Shown: piece by piece, positions 10,058 through 23,000 of the stretch
Layout: the number at the start of each line of letters is the position of its first letter
How positions within the stretch are numbered: the first letter of the stretch is position 1
Assembly: GCA_963971575.1 (NCBI GenBank)
Contig: OZ020622.1
Location: 15,626,879 to 15,690,878, forward strand
DNA length: 64,000 nt
Direction: 5' to 3'
Origin: Liopterus haemorrhoidalis
Lineage: Eukaryota; Arthropoda; Insecta; Coleoptera; Dytiscidae
Translations under genes and position numbers: made by a program
The notes under the pieces: generated by a model
What the model was told of the DNA's origin: nothing
The model's input: only the letters and a program-made list of their open reading frames with translations
The model's database searches: none

Positions 10058-11120
10058 GTAAGTTTTTTTTTTATTTTCAAAGCATTATAATATTGAACGT
10101 AGTTTTTTCAAACTTTTCTTTGTTTATTGTATTATTTCATAAAATAATTTTTAATATGGAAGAAAAAAAATATTTATTTTGAAAATGTATAGTCTATTCC
10201 AAATGTTTAAACGGAACTAAACAGGATTTTTAAGTTATTAAGTTGTAACGAACTCACTTTTGAATGAAGCTTTTATCAAACAAAATTATGAAAAGTCCTA
10301 TTCAATCGTTGAAAGTTTACTACGTTTACGCTTAAACCAGTGGTCTTCATCCTTCTTACAACTGCGGAATCCTACAGATTAAATGCTACTTCTTTGGAAC
10401 CCCAAGGCAAAAATTTTCTAATTTTAAGGTCAAATGTTTTAAAATAATAATTTAGATGTATGTTATTGAATTTAGTCTCAATCAACATTGATATTTATTG
10501 CTAACTATATTTTTTAAATGTAGGTATAATATACTATTTTACTTTTTAATTAATGCAATATACATATACCTACCTAATATAATTTTTAATGTAAATTTTA
10601 AATAAAAATTGAATTGAATAATTAGTGAAATGCTGTTTTGAATTTTATTATTTTATTATAAATATTTATTAGCAAATCATTATAAAAATAAAATCAAAGT
10701 AATATGGTAATTTATAAATATATAATAGAGTACAAAGTATATATTTAAATAGTAGGTGATATAAGAAGTTAATATTAATCACTACTCAACAAATTTGATC
10801 TTTTTGTCGATAAGTAAAATGAGTTTTTGGAATAAATAAGACCTACTGATGATGATAATGGTGATAGTCAAAACGTTATGTAGGGACCTCAATTCGTGGA
10901 GATACACCGAAATCTCGAAATGTCAAAATCGGTATGATCACAATACCTTCTTTATATGTGTTGGCGGTCGATAAAAATTGAATCGAATTATTAGAAATAT
11001 GCTGTTTTGAATCTTATTTATTATAAACATTTATTAGTAATCATTATGAACATAAAATGAAAGTAATATAGTAATTTATAAACATAAAATCCAATAATAC
11101 AGTACAAAGTATATACCATG

Positions 11121-12145
11121 CAGGGTTGCCAGACGTCCCGAATTTCGCGGGACGTCCCGCTTTTTGAACAAAAATAGAAAGTCCCGCGCGAGACAGCTAA
11201 AATCACGAACAGTGATGGGCGCGTAAGTTACATGATGTAAGTTACCTCATTGTTTACGCGTAAACAATTGATGTAAAGTAAACACAAAACTCTTGTAAAC
11301 AATAATTTAGACATGCGCACTTGTTTTGAATTACAGAACCTCATTTTCAATACATTTATAAATAATAAAATTTTAATGAAAAGATTTTAAATGAAAAAGT
11401 AAGTATATAAAATTAGGACAAGCCAATATACATATTAATAAAAATCGAATATGCATCATTATACAGGTGTTACATACAAATTAGTAAATATGAATATGAA
11501 AAATAAAAAACATTTTTCTTTAAAAAATTCAGTCTAATTTTTTTAATAACAAAATACATTAAATTTCACATTTAAGAAAATCAGCCTATATTTTTTAATA
11601 ACGAAAAGATTCATTGAAAATTTTGCATAACGCCCTATATTTTCTTTCATTTTCTTTAATTAAAACAAAACTTAGTTCTTCAGAACTATTCCTTCGGTTT
11701 CTACCCACCATTTTTTTAATAAATTTATTTTTTTGAACTTAATATACTTGTTCATTAACTCTATTATTCGTGATACATAACTTAACCTCATTATTTGACA
11801 GTTTACCAATTGTTTACATAAGTTTACACGTAAACGTAAACAATTAAAGTTTACGTGTAACCGCCCATCATGGATCACGAATTAATCAAAAAAAAAAATA
11901 GTTTTGCTCATCACTGGGAGTGAGGACCTTTTTTTTGCTCATCACTTCTATTTTGTGAGTGAGGACCATTTTTTTTTTTTTGCTCATCACTATTATTTTG
12001 GGAGAGAGTCTTTTTATAAACATTTTTAAATATTTTGAACTGTACATTTTATTAGGTTGTCCCGCTTTTTGCGCCTTAATCCCGATTTTTTTATATTTAT
12101 TTGGTAAAAATCCCGATTTGGTAAAATAACAATCTGGCAACGCTG
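11121..12145. mobile_element. Second copy of the CAGGGTTGCCAGA-ended element
   Basis: It starts CAGGGTTGCCAGACGTCCCG and ends AATCTGGCAACGCTG. It shares the GGTTGTCCCGCTTTTTG, CCCGATTTGGTAAAAT and GGGAGTGAGGACC blocks with the copy at 7594-9738. An obvious 8-bp TSD is missing. The flanks (TACCATG on the left, AGGGTTGGCTATGG on the right) look like parts of the TACCATGAGTTC MITE seen intact at 25270. It is interrupted by the hAT MITE at 11202-11881. Confidence 0.65.
11202..11881. mobile_element. hAT MITE, 664 bp (CAGTGATGGGCG ends)
   Basis: Perfect 8-bp TSD ATCACGAA at 11202-11209 and 11874-11881. The ends are CAGTGATGGGCG and CGCCCATCATGG. The interior has repeated TTTACG/CGTAAAC motifs and no ORF of note. 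Confidence 0.85.
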
Positions 12146-12789
12146 ATAGGGTTGGCTATGGAAAATAAAATTAATGTCAACAGCAAGCTTTAGAATTAAT
12201 TAACTGTAATCACTGTTGTCGTTTATTTAAATGGTAGGTGATTAATCACTACTGATTTGACCTTTTGAACTTTTTGACGATAAGTAAAATTAGCTATTTT
12301 GGAATAAATGTGACCTACTGATAAAGAAAATGGTGATTAAAAATTTTGTAGCACCCTCAGATTTAAAGTTCTTCAATTTTAAAAAAATTTCAAAATCATT
12401 GTATCCAAGCAGTCATTAAAAAAAAAAAGGAATAAAACCATTTAATTAAAGTTGCGAAACCACTGAAAACGTTCCACGGAACACAGGTTGAATACTACTG
12501 ACTTAAACCAAAGAAACAGATTTTGAAGTATCATCCGCTTTAATTTGTTCTCTATTTTTTTTTTTTTTTGATAATACTCTCGCTTCTCTTCATCATGGCA
12601 AAAATATTGTCTCCAACGTTATTCTCCATATTATTATGCGACGCAATTCTTCAGTTGAGAATTAATTTTGGAAGATTTATTATAAAATAAATAAAATTCA
12701 TTATCATATTGGTAAAATTTAAATTTCTCTACATGAAAATTGAAAAAATACAAGATTTTTTTTTTTCGAGATACTACGCTATTCAAGGC

Positions 12790-13290
12790 GGAGCTTCCCG
12801 ATTAAGTTGATTTGCTTAAAACCGAAAGATGAAAACTTCGAAGTGTACTCAGCCAGGATTTAATCGGATGCCTCTATGCTTCATACACAAAAAAAATAAA
12901 TTTTGTTTTCACATACATAACTATCGAGGCAGAGTTCCCCACTTAACTTAATTTGCTTAATACCGAAAGATGAAAATTTCAAAGTGCCACAGGCTGCCAC
13001 TTTAATCGCTGCCTCATTAAAAAACATTTTTTTTTTTAAAGAAACAATATCTTTGGATACTGTGTTCCTCACTTAAATTGATTTGCTTAATACCAAAAGA
13101 AAATTCCAAAGTGTAGTCAGCCATCATTTAATCTGCTACCCCTATGCTTCATAGACAAAAAACATTTTTTTTTTTTGAGAAAGGACACTATTCAAGGCAG
13201 AGGGCCCCGCTTAAATTAATTTGCTTAGTACCGAAAGAAAATTCCGAAGTGTAGTCATTCTGGATTTAATATTTTGCCCCTTTGCTTCGA
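12790..13290. repeat. Four-unit tandem repeat, about 130-141 bp, at the end of intron 1
   Basis: The block ATTTGCTTAA-TACCGAAAGA recurs at 12810, 12951, 13081 and 13219. Each unit continues with a TTC-AAGTGT-type block and an oligo-T tract. It lies 50-550 bp upstream of the coding exon. It could be an intronic duplication with splicing-enhancer or promoter content; no function is shown. Confidence 0.65.
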
Positions 13291-13347
13291 CACAATAACA
13301 ATTGTTTAGTAATAAAATTAAAGTATTTTTTATTTTTTACAGTTAAA

Positions 13348-13521
13348 ATGCCAAACCCAAACGATGCAAACCGTACCAACCAATGTAATCCCACACACGG
13401 ACCAACTGGTCCAGGTCACCAAGCTGGTTACGGTGGAGCCGGTACAAAGTCCGACTTAGACAATCGCTCCAGCCAGATGAATCCGAACAACCCCAAATAT
13501 GGTGGTGGCAATAAGAAGTAA
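13348..13521 (+). CDS. Small Asn/Pro/Gly-rich protein, 57 aa, single coding exon
   Basis: The exon starts at 13343 after a good acceptor (TTTTTTATTTTTTACAG). The first ATG, 5 nt in, gives a 57-residue hydrophilic protein with MPNPNDANRTN at the N-terminus, a central HGPTGPGHQAGYGGAGTKSD block and a C-terminal NPNNPKYGGGNKK. There is no signal peptide, membrane segment or Cys pair; Cys occurs once. NPN-type motifs recur three times. The upstream frame to 13282 is intronic and is not used. The presumed exon 1 is 9999-10057 (non-coding) with a 3.3 kb intron full of transposons. AATAAA for poly(A) is at 13687-13692. I do not recognise the family. The ordered Pro/Gly/Asn pattern, spliced 5'UTR and TATA box argue for a real gene. 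The kappaB/GATA motifs upstream suggest an inducible, possibly defence-related role (inference). Confidence 0.65.
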   Translation: MPNPNDANRTNQCNPTHGPTGPGHQAGYGGAGTKSDLDNRSSQMNPNNPKYGGGNKK

Positions 13522-13699
13522 TCCTTATACTTTCCATGTTTTTTGTTACAATGCATTTTAAAATATGTGGAGTTTATTGTTAAATTATGATTAGGATTTC
13601 AAGTAATAATAGAAAGTAAATGTTTTATTATTACTTGCGATACTAATTTTAATTATTCCAAAAAAAATTATAATGTAGTTTAATCAAATAAATGCATTT

Positions 13700-15396
13700 A
13701 AAAAACTTTATTTGCTGTAATTCATTTTTTTCAGCTAATATGAGAAATATTCTTATGAACAGCTGAAATGTATGTTTCTAATACATTATTATTACCTATT
13801 AGCTGGAGAACCCGTTCTGAGGCGCCGCGAATCTTTTTTTTTAGGACATCACTTTGTATTTTAGAAGTGAAGACTTTTTTTTAGGTCATCACTTGTATTC
13901 ATAATTAACATTTTCATACAGTGAATTTATTTTTTAAGGCAACATGTACTATGTCATTACCATGGATACAGTTTTTGACAGCAATATAAATCGTGTTCAT
14001 TTTCATTTGCAACATAGAAAAAACCATATTAACTAGCAAAATCAAAATATTTTACTGAAAATACAACATTAAAAAAAAAAAAAAAATAAATAACTAATAA
14101 AAACTTATAATAAATGTTCAAAAGTTTCTCCGTTTACTTGCATACAAAATGTTAATTAACATTCGCTTTGTTGCATGCTTGAACAATATTATCTTGCAGT
14201 TCAGCAACATCCCTAAGTTATCCATTATATACTTTGGTCTTTAAATATCCCCAATAAAAAAAAATCATTGGGTGCCAAATCCGGAGATCTCGCTGGCCAA
14301 TTCATCGACCCTCCTCTTCCAATCCAGCTATTTGGGAAAGTTCTATGTAAATATTCTTTAACTACTCTAGAATAATGGACTTGTGCGCAAATCATGTTGA
14401 AACCATACTTGCCCATTAATATTCAGGTTTCGCAACGCAGGTAATATTTGGTTTTGCAAAAGGGCTCGATATTTTGCGGCATTAAGGTTGCAGTAGACAT
14501 TATTTTATTTTTCCATAGCCAACCCTTAAGTAATTTCTTTTTAAACTCATGGTACATACAGTACAAAAAGTGCAGCTTCAGAAAATGGCGAATAGGCAAC
14601 TAATTAAAAATAATAAATGTTTTTTTTAAATTTAACGGTAGTGATAAATATTAATAATTTTTTAATAATAAGTTATGTTCAATTAAGAGTAATTAAAAAT
14701 TATTACTACGTAATTTGTTTCTTTTTTTTAACCACCCCATTATTTAGGTGGGGTTTTTTTTTACTTTTCCTAAGAAAAATGGGGCGAGAGTTAATATTAA
14801 ATCCAAATTGCAGAAAAACAGAACTGCACTAATATGCCTGCACCTGTTTACAAGTAATCTAATGTACCACATAAATTTACGTACCCAGCATTTAACACCT
14901 GATCCCCTGAGTCCCCCTAAAAATTGAATTGGGTACAACAGATATGCTTAGAGAAAATTAAAAATTTTTAGTAAAATTAAGTGCCCGGTTCATTAGGAAT
15001 ATTTCGAATTGTACAAAATGGACGCAGATAAAAGGGCCGCTTACGGACCGCTCTCATTTTTTCAAAATCATCATATTTTCCTCCTTCAAATATTTCCTGC
15101 CCCTCCCCACAGATTTTAAGAACTAGCGCCATCACTGCTCCTAAACTTAACGTACATTCGCTTTACGTACCAAAATTATGCAGGACTTTTGCATTGTGTA
15201 CATTAAACAAGCCCTGACTGTATTCCCGTAAATAATAATGTACGTTTTGTATATTATTTTCATGAAATATATTTTTAAAACTGTCCGCCATAACGTTAAT
15301 ACATGAAATTCCTAACAGGTGTCCTGTCATCTTTAAAATTTCAAGTTGCCCAATATAAAATTATTTTTTGACGCACAATGAAAATTTATTAATAAA
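13700..15396. other. Intergenic region before ISCA1
   Basis: Apart from the mariner remnant at 14225-14554, this is AT-rich DNA without recognisable genes. 13830-13905 has TTTTTTTAGG-CATCACTT blocks related to the CAGGGTTGCCAGA-type repeat, and 14755-14930 repeats fragments also seen near 2780-2900. The ISCA1 5'UTR and promoter must lie in the last few hundred bases (about 15150-15396); no TATA box is evident. Confidence 0.5.
14225..14554 (-). pseudogene. DD41D (rosa-like) mariner transposase remnant with its terminus
   Basis: Minus strand: a WFQHD block, then (after frame changes) RVVKEYLHRTFPNSW, NWPARSPDLAPNDFF and a GYLK-like end. Counting from the D of QHD to the D of PND gives 41 intervening residues, the same spacing as in the intact element at 52.5 kb. 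At least two frameshifts break it. The terminus near 14552 (TACCATGAGTTTAAAAAG on the minus strand) matches the MITE at 25270-25467. This kind of element may therefore have mobilised that MITE. Confidence 0.6.
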
Positions 15397-16559
15397 ATGG
15401 CCACAAAATCATTAGCAACAGCTACAGTACGTGCTGTTAAACATAGAAGATTAATACCTGCGAAGGCAGCATTAGTTTTGGTAAATCATTTATAGAAATT
15501 CGTTAATTCATTGAAATATTCTAACCTATTTTTTTCAGACTCCAGCAGCAGTTAATCGTGTTAAAAAAATATTAGAAGGAAAAACTGAATTTGTAAGTCT
15601 TGTTAATTATGTTTTATTTCGTATTAATTACTGTTTTTTTGATTTTTGTAGATAGGTTTAAAGATCGGAGTACAACAGAGAGGTTGTAATGGTTTATCAT
15701 ATACATTAAACTATGCAGATAAAAAAGGTAAATATCTTTCATTTTGATACTTAATAAAGCAACTTGATGCCAAATTAATTGCGTGGTTTGCGTCTTGGTA
15801 TTTATTTGTTCGGAATATTATTACGAAACTTAAAAATTATGTAATTTTTTTATTTACAGATAAATTAGATGAAGAAGTTGTTCAAGACGGTGTTAGAGTA
15901 ATTATTGACAAAAAAGCACAGCTATCGTTATTAGGTAAGGTATTTTTTGTGTTATACGTGTAATTCTCTTTGCAATGCCTTATTCACAAGACCGTTTTAG
16001 ATGACTATATGTCCACTATTTGACAACTGCTATATACCTACCGTCGCTTATACATATATACATACATATGTCTGTGTCATAGAAATCTGTAGAATAACTG
16101 GACTTGGAAAGTCGAAATTTTGAATGCATATCCTAATCAGTTATTTGCACGCGTGTTGGAAAAATACTTTTAAAAAAATACATCTCGCGAACTATATAAA
16201 CAAATTTGAACTTTTTGAATATATATTTTTTAAAAGTGGTGTATCAATAAATGTATCTTGAATGTGAAGGAAAAAAGAAAATATATATTCTTTTTAGAAA
16301 GAAAACAAACTATAATTAGTGCTGTCAGAAATTGATCTTTACGGAAGCGGTTAAAAAAACTGGTTCCTGCTTTAATCTGTTTTGGATACCAGACATTAGA
16401 ACAGGGTGTGTTGTTATTGATACTATTTTTATTAATAAGTATTATTGTTTTTTAGGTACTGAAATGGACTACGTGGAGACGAAACTAAGTTCTGAATTCG
16501 TTTTTAATAACCCAAATATAAAAGGTACTTGCGGATGCGGTGAATCCTTTACTTTATAA
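15397..16559 (+). CDS. ISCA1: ISCA1 homologue, mitochondrial A-type iron-sulfur assembly protein
   Basis: Five exons join in frame: 15397-15480, 15539-15592, 15652-15727, 15860-15934 and 16456-16559, giving 130 residues (human ISCA1 has 129). All introns are GT-AG. The protein is an A-type carrier that receives or forms Fe-S clusters and supports maturation of mitochondrial [4Fe-4S] proteins. The first about 25 residues are basic and lack acidic residues, as in a mitochondrial presequence. The three conserved Cys are visible: one in [10 protein letters not shown] (exon 3) and two in GTCGCGES near the C-terminus. [10 protein letters not shown] and [15 protein letters not shown] are near-identical to animal orthologues. 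No stop or frameshift interrupts it, and no transposon of note sits in its short introns. The same protein is also known as MagR in animals. Its 3' end faces that of the Ana2/STIL-like gene about 440 bp away. Confidence 0.96.
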
Positions 16560-17000
16560 AATGAGATTTTAATAGTTTTATTTGTATATAGTCAGTTATT
16601 AGAAAATGTATATTAATTTATAATATAAATGTTTATTTATTAAAATTGATTTACAAAAATTATATTATTTAACATTAACAGTATGTAACAGGGTATAAAA
16701 CGAGTGGCATATAAAAAATAAGGTCTGTATTCGGGATACATTTTATACGTTTAACTGATATCACTCGTATAAGATGATCCTTTCAACTTCTAAACTTACT
16801 GGGTGGCTAAAAAGTTATTTATGCAATAAGGAAATGAAAATCATCATCTTAAGAATGTGAAATCATATTTCTCAATCCAGATCATACGCGAACTCTAGAA
16901 AATTTATGCAAGTGGCAGAGAAATTTGTCGGCTAAACTTTAGTATATAAAGTAATAATAAAAAAAAAAGTATGGGACAGATGAATGCCAATAAAACATAT
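16560..17000. other. Convergent 3' intergenic region
   Basis: This separates the ISCA1 stop codon from the stop codon of the minus-strand gene. It is AT-rich with several AATAAA-like sequences in both directions (for example ATTTATTAAAAT around 16635). It probably holds both 3'UTRs and poly(A) sites. No other feature is seen. Confidence 0.6.
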
Positions 17001-20000
17001 TTATAAAAGCTTTGGCTGTTTTTTTAAAGTAGTAATATCTAATATTTTGGCCCCATTAGAATTTGAGGTAGGTCTATGTTTAAGAGATGATTTCATTTTT
17101 TGTTGATTACTGGTCATTTTGTGACTCCGTCCTAAAACAAAAAAACATATTTACACATTTTATTTTACTGGAAATTCAATATATTATTTTATGTTTACAT
17201 ATATAAATTTCAACTGTCTAACAAAAATGTCCTGACAGAGTGTGAAACCTGTGCAATAAACCATAAAACAAAGTGATCGTCCAATGAATTGCTCATAAAC
17301 TACGCAGCTGCCATTATAAAGTTTTGATATCCGACTGTGATGGGTGGTATTAAAGTTTGTAGACCTAACTTAAATATATAATGTATAGTATTTCCAAAAT
17401 TAAATGGCCGGTCTTGTTAAGCAGCTTAACAATGGGTTTATGGCAGTAATCCTGAGACTTACTGCTGTAAAAAGAATATGAGAGGTATTAAGGGAATTTC
17501 AAATTTAAACAAAATAGCTGTATAATTGAACTATAACAGTTACACCATTAAAAATATTTTCCAAATTTATAATCCTATTGTTTTTAAATTTTAAGGGTTG
17601 TTATATTTGTTTGTTAGTTAATATTCAACGTTCATAGCGTGCATACATTAAAAACATGGCTTTTTGGTGAACATTTGATTTTGAAGAAATTCCTAATTTC
17701 TGTAGTGCAAATAGTGAATCTGTGCAAGGTGATTTGGAGTGCGAAAATGTGGACGTTGACGTGGAATGCGAAAATGTGGACGTGGCTACTAAAGAAAAAT
17801 ATCATTTGTCAGAAGATTGCAAAGTTCTGATACTGAACGTTTATAAAAAGTTAGTTTCGGAAGGTAATTACAGTCTGTTCCAAACGGTTAAGCAGAACTA
17901 AATGGGATTTTCGTTCTTTTAGGTTGTCACGAGAATGGACCTTGCTGGGGTTATTTCATTTTTCACGTTGGAATGTCAAAATTTAAAATTCCAACAATTA
18001 AACCATAGAAATGAATGACATGTCAAAATTAAATTATTTTTTTTTACAAATTTTAATGACAAAAAAATAAATAAATGGGTAATTTGTATTAAGAATGCAC
18101 AAAATATCAAAATATAAAGAAAATGACATTTTAAAATGATATTAACCTTAACCAAAAAATGTTAATTGTAAGTATGATTTACAAAGCTTAAACAAAACGA
18201 CCGAAAAGCATGATTTAAGCGATGAAAGTAACTAGATTGCAAAATCTAGTTCCGCTTAACCGTTTGGAACAGACTGTACGAACCTACACTTAGAACTGCA
18301 CAATTAACTAGTTTTTGAAACAGAACAATTCAACGTATCATTGTTCGTGGCAAAAATCAGCAGCGAAAACGACCCGATTTACAAGTTTTCAAGAAAATAG
18401 ATAGTTTTATGTCTAAAACAATAATAAATAAAATTTACGACTTTTATTCGAAAAACATAATGCCGATTGTGCATCTTTTAATAAAAAAGTTGGAAGAAGA
18501 CGGAATAGAATTTCCTTATAAAGTTAGCCATATGTATAATTATTTGAAGTTGCTAGGATTTAGATATAGAACGTTAAATAAACGTTTACATATTATGGAA
18601 TCAGATAGATTAGTAAGGGCGAGATCGCAGTATTTGGACCAATTACACAAATACAGAGAAGAAGGTAGACTCATCGTGTATTTAGATGAAACATGGTATG
18701 ACACGCATGATATTCGCAAGAAGGGTTTATCAGACAAATCCTGTAAATGTGTTTAAAAAAAAACATGTTCCAGAGGGAAACGTGTTATTATACTACACGC
18801 TGGTAGCGAACAAAGATGGGTTCAGAATGGACACTTGATATCACCTAAGAATATTAAAAATTGTAACGCCGATTATCCGGAAGATATGACGGCATCATTA
18901 CTTGAATTTTGGTTCAATACTCAACTTCTGCCCAATGTGCCAGAAAATAAGGTGATCGTAATGGTCAATGCTTCGTATCATTCTCGGCAATTAAAAATAA
19001 TTCCAACTGCAGCAAAACGAAAAGCTGATATAATAATTTTTTTTAGAAGAGGAAAACATATTTGTTGAAAATGTCGGTAAAAAAACTAAAGCAGAATTAT
19101 TAAAAAATATCACGGCGTAACATTTGAAAAAAACATTTGTGGTTGACGAAATGGCCAAAAAAGAACGTTGCAGTATTTTAAGGCTACTGCCATATTGTGT
19201 TTTAAACCCTATAGAACTAATTTGGAGCCAATCAAAAGGTAATGTGTGCCGGAAAAATATAACACCGACAAAAAGTGACACTGTAGTACAATTAATTAAA
19301 AACGAAACAAATGCAATAAGTAGTGATTTGTGGAAAAAATGTGTAGAACATGTAAAGACAATTGAAACAATTTTTTTTATAAATCCACCAAATAAATCTT
19401 CAATAATTATTAATTTAAATGACAGTGGTAGTGACACAAATTCTGATAGTGATATAAACAATGATAATAGTGATAATGATTAATATTTTAATAATTTTAA
19501 ATTACCATAAATTGACAAGTCAAAAAAGATTGATTTTTGTTATAAAGACTTTAAAACAAAACGATTTTTAAACATGCCTATATTTATAATTCAAATATAG
19601 CCTGATAAAAATGTGAAGGAATGTCATGTGAGTATACAGGGTGTTTGTTTGATACACCGCACCTCGAATTCCTTTATTTTAAGAGAAACAAAAAATTCTT
19701 CAGAAGAAAAGTTAAACGACGCCAAAGGGCCCACGTAAAGACGTAAAGACTATAATAAGAATCCTGCATCACTTCCGGTTTCAACGGAAATTGTTTCAAC
19801 TTTTTATCTAACATAGGGAATCGGTACTTTAATTTCTTTTTATTGAAAGTTCATTAAATCAGCTTTACAAGGATATCAAAATATCATACTTTGATTTTAA
19901 CCATTTCAAAATGGCACCATTTATAAATAACATAAATCGTACAAACCTGCATATTCTCTTGCCTGTTAGTACGAGTTTGATATTAAAGGTGATAACATCA

Positions 20001-23000
20001 AATTGTTTGTAATTATGGCTTACGTACATATTCAAATGAAGAAATGACAGATACGGTTCATATAAATGTAATGGAAGGTTTTTTATTACTTATGAGAAAA
20101 TGTGTGTATAACAACGGCAGTCATATTGAACATTTGTAAATTTTCATTAGTTTATTAATAACTTTAGTCATATTTTGTTTTATTGTTTTTCCAAGTTACA
20201 TAATGTTATATCTTTTTATAATTTAGTTTCTACGATTTTTATGTTATTATTTTGTACATAAATGGTCGCCATTTTGAAATGGTTAAAATTAAAGTATGAC
20301 ATTTTGATATCTTTGTAAAGCTGACTTAATGTACATTCAAGAAAAAAAAATTAAAGTACCAACTCCCTATGCTAAATAAAAATTTGAAACAATTTCTGCT
20401 GAAACCGGAAGAGGTGCAGAATTCTTATTATAGTTTAACTTTTCTTCTGAAGAATTTTTTATATCTCTTAAAATAAAGGAGTTATTCAAGGTGCGGCGTT
20501 TCAAACAAACCCTGTATATGTTGGCGGTCGGTAAAAACCACGTGGCGTAAATAACCATCGTTGCTGTGCACAAAAAAAAATATATATATAATAAAAACCA
20601 GGTGAATTTATTTGGCTAACTTGCCTCTGTGATGTACAGGATTTCTTTGTTCTTGTCTAAATCTATGTCCTTCTTCTTTTGGCTCAAGTTTTTCTTGTTT
20701 TTGTACAATATTAGCAAGTTCTTCATCAGACATATATTTCATCAATAATTGTTTAACAGCAAAACTAACTTCTTTTGGGTTTAGATCTGCGAAATCTTCT
20801 TCTTTAATACCTTTTTTCTGTAATTTTTGTATTGTTGCTTGTTTAATTTCTTCCATTGTATGGTCAGTAATTTTCCTTTCTTGCGGATTTCTTCTCGTCC
20901 TAGGTTTTTCTTTTCTTAACGGTGAAGGAGAATTTTCTAATATATTATTTACTTTGCCCAATATATTATCATAGAAAGTCCATCCAGGTTCAACAGAAGA
21001 ATCTTCGTCGTCACTACTATGATAAAAAAAAAGTATTTATTAAACACAATCTGGGGTACCCGTGCTTTACTATAGCATATAACTACTTTAAATCCAAGAA
21101 AGTAGATAACGCTCACAACGTTTAAGTTAAATATATAAAACGATAATATAATTAGCAATTAACTAATAGGCGATAGGGCAGCGGTTCCCAAACTTTTTTG
21201 ACCGCGACCCGGTACGAAGTTTTAAAAATTTTCGCGACCCACCTTATGAAAAAAAAAAAACATTTATTTACAAAACAAATTTTATTTTAAAGCAGTAGCT
21301 TTATAGTAATATAGAGTAATAAATAGTAATAAAGAGTGTAGTATAGTAATAAAGAGTATAGTATAGTAATAAAGAAAATAGTATAGTAATAAAGAGCACA
21401 ATACACACTATTCTAGAGATTAACTGACGTAAAAAAAATATGTACAAAAAAAATCTTTTTTGTGTTTTAACCTTTTTTTTCGCGACCCGGTGCCGGGTCG
21501 CGACCCACACTTTGGGAAACGCTGCGATAGGGAATACAGAAATCTCCAGAACTGCCATCTATTGGTAAGTTCCGCACCAAATAGCGACATACATGTACAA
21601 TTTTAAACATTTCTGTGCATGCGTACACTGTGATAACTCCGTTAGTATCAGTCTTTGATGTATAGTGTAAAATACATTATGATTCTACGTGAAATGGTCT
21701 AATTTGTTATTCTAAAATAACTGATACATCACTATAAAACTCCGATGTTATGCACCCACAAACTTTATAGGGGAAACATTTTAAGATCGTAGCGCCACGC
21801 GGATTTTTTTTAAACCATTCTAAATCAGATACCACTTGACATTTACTAGTAAATAATAGCGAAAAGTGTATCAAAAAACGACAAAAAATAAATAATTGTT
21901 TGGGATTTTCTGATTTTGTGAAGTGACATTACTTGTAAACATCTAAAATACTACATTTTGTGATCTGGTTTTAAGTTATGGCGGTTTTCCATTGTCGATT
22001 ATTTTAACTATATTGGGGGAAATAATAATTCCCGTGTTGTTTACCAAGGGGTAGAAATCTACAATGCTGGGCATATAATATTGTGTGGAGTCACTGTAAA
22101 AAACAGAGAGTTCATAAAGATTTATGCATTATGCCTACAAACTTGTGCATTACAAACCCACACACAATAACAGGAATTTTCAAGATATGCGATAATAAAT
22201 ACAAAATTGAAAATATTTTTTGTAGTCACTATCATTAAAATGTAATGAGCAAACTTTGATATAAGGGCTCACTTTTTTTCCAATTTTTAAATTGTTTATC
22301 TAAACATCGCGTCGATTCCTAACCTCTTGCTTTCCCAATTTTGTTTCGAACCGTACGGTGTCTGATATTAGTGGAAACAAATGAAACGATATTTCCGGGT
22401 TTCTTCTTTTCAATGAATTGCACATAGGCACACAACAATATGTATTATACATTTTTCAATGATTATAATAAAACTTTAAAAACAAACTTCATACAAAACC
22501 AATACACAAAACGAAATGTTATCTGATGTACACAAGTTCATGAAACGCTCACCAGATGGTAGGGTGCTTAGCTGCAAATCCCTATAATACAAAAACTATT
22601 GAGAATTGACACGCTCGGATACGCAGTCTGGTGGTCAAATATTGTACTACGCGACTGTAGTACTGTTTGAAATTATTACATATTTTCTAGTGTTAATTTT
22701 TTGTTAGAATGTCGATAGATACATTTTCATAGAATAAAAATGTACTGTGCTTAAATTAACCTGTTCGCTGTTAGCATATTGACAGCTGAATACTAGACAA
22801 TTCAGCCATATTGCCTTGAAAAACAGCGCCGCCAACGGTAATGTCACTTCTCAATTACGTTTAAAAACAGAAAATTGCCCAATACACGATATCGGTGGAT
22901 GATAGGTATATGCACTCGTGGACTTTTTTTTAGATCTACATTTTTTGTCTGCATTATATTGATATATCTCTTAAGAATTAGCCTACGGAATCAATTTTTT

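Larger units (their letters stand above)
10330..12508. mobile_element. hAT element in intron 1 (CAGTGGTCTTCATCC end)
   Basis: The left end CAGTGGTCTTCATCC at 10338 and right end GGTTGAATACTACTG at 12500 are flanked by GCTTAAAC and ACTTAAAC (7 of 8 identical), an aged hAT duplication. The interior is AT-rich and non-coding and holds two further elements (11121-12145 and 11202-11881). The piece just before it (10188-10337) begins like a CAGTCTGTTCCAAACG-family relic (AGTCTATTCCAAATG). Confidence 0.6.

Noticed and set aside
13282..13347. 22-residue upstream extension of the small NP-rich protein
   Set aside because: It is intronic: a strong polypyrimidine/AG acceptor ends at 13342, right before the chosen ATG.
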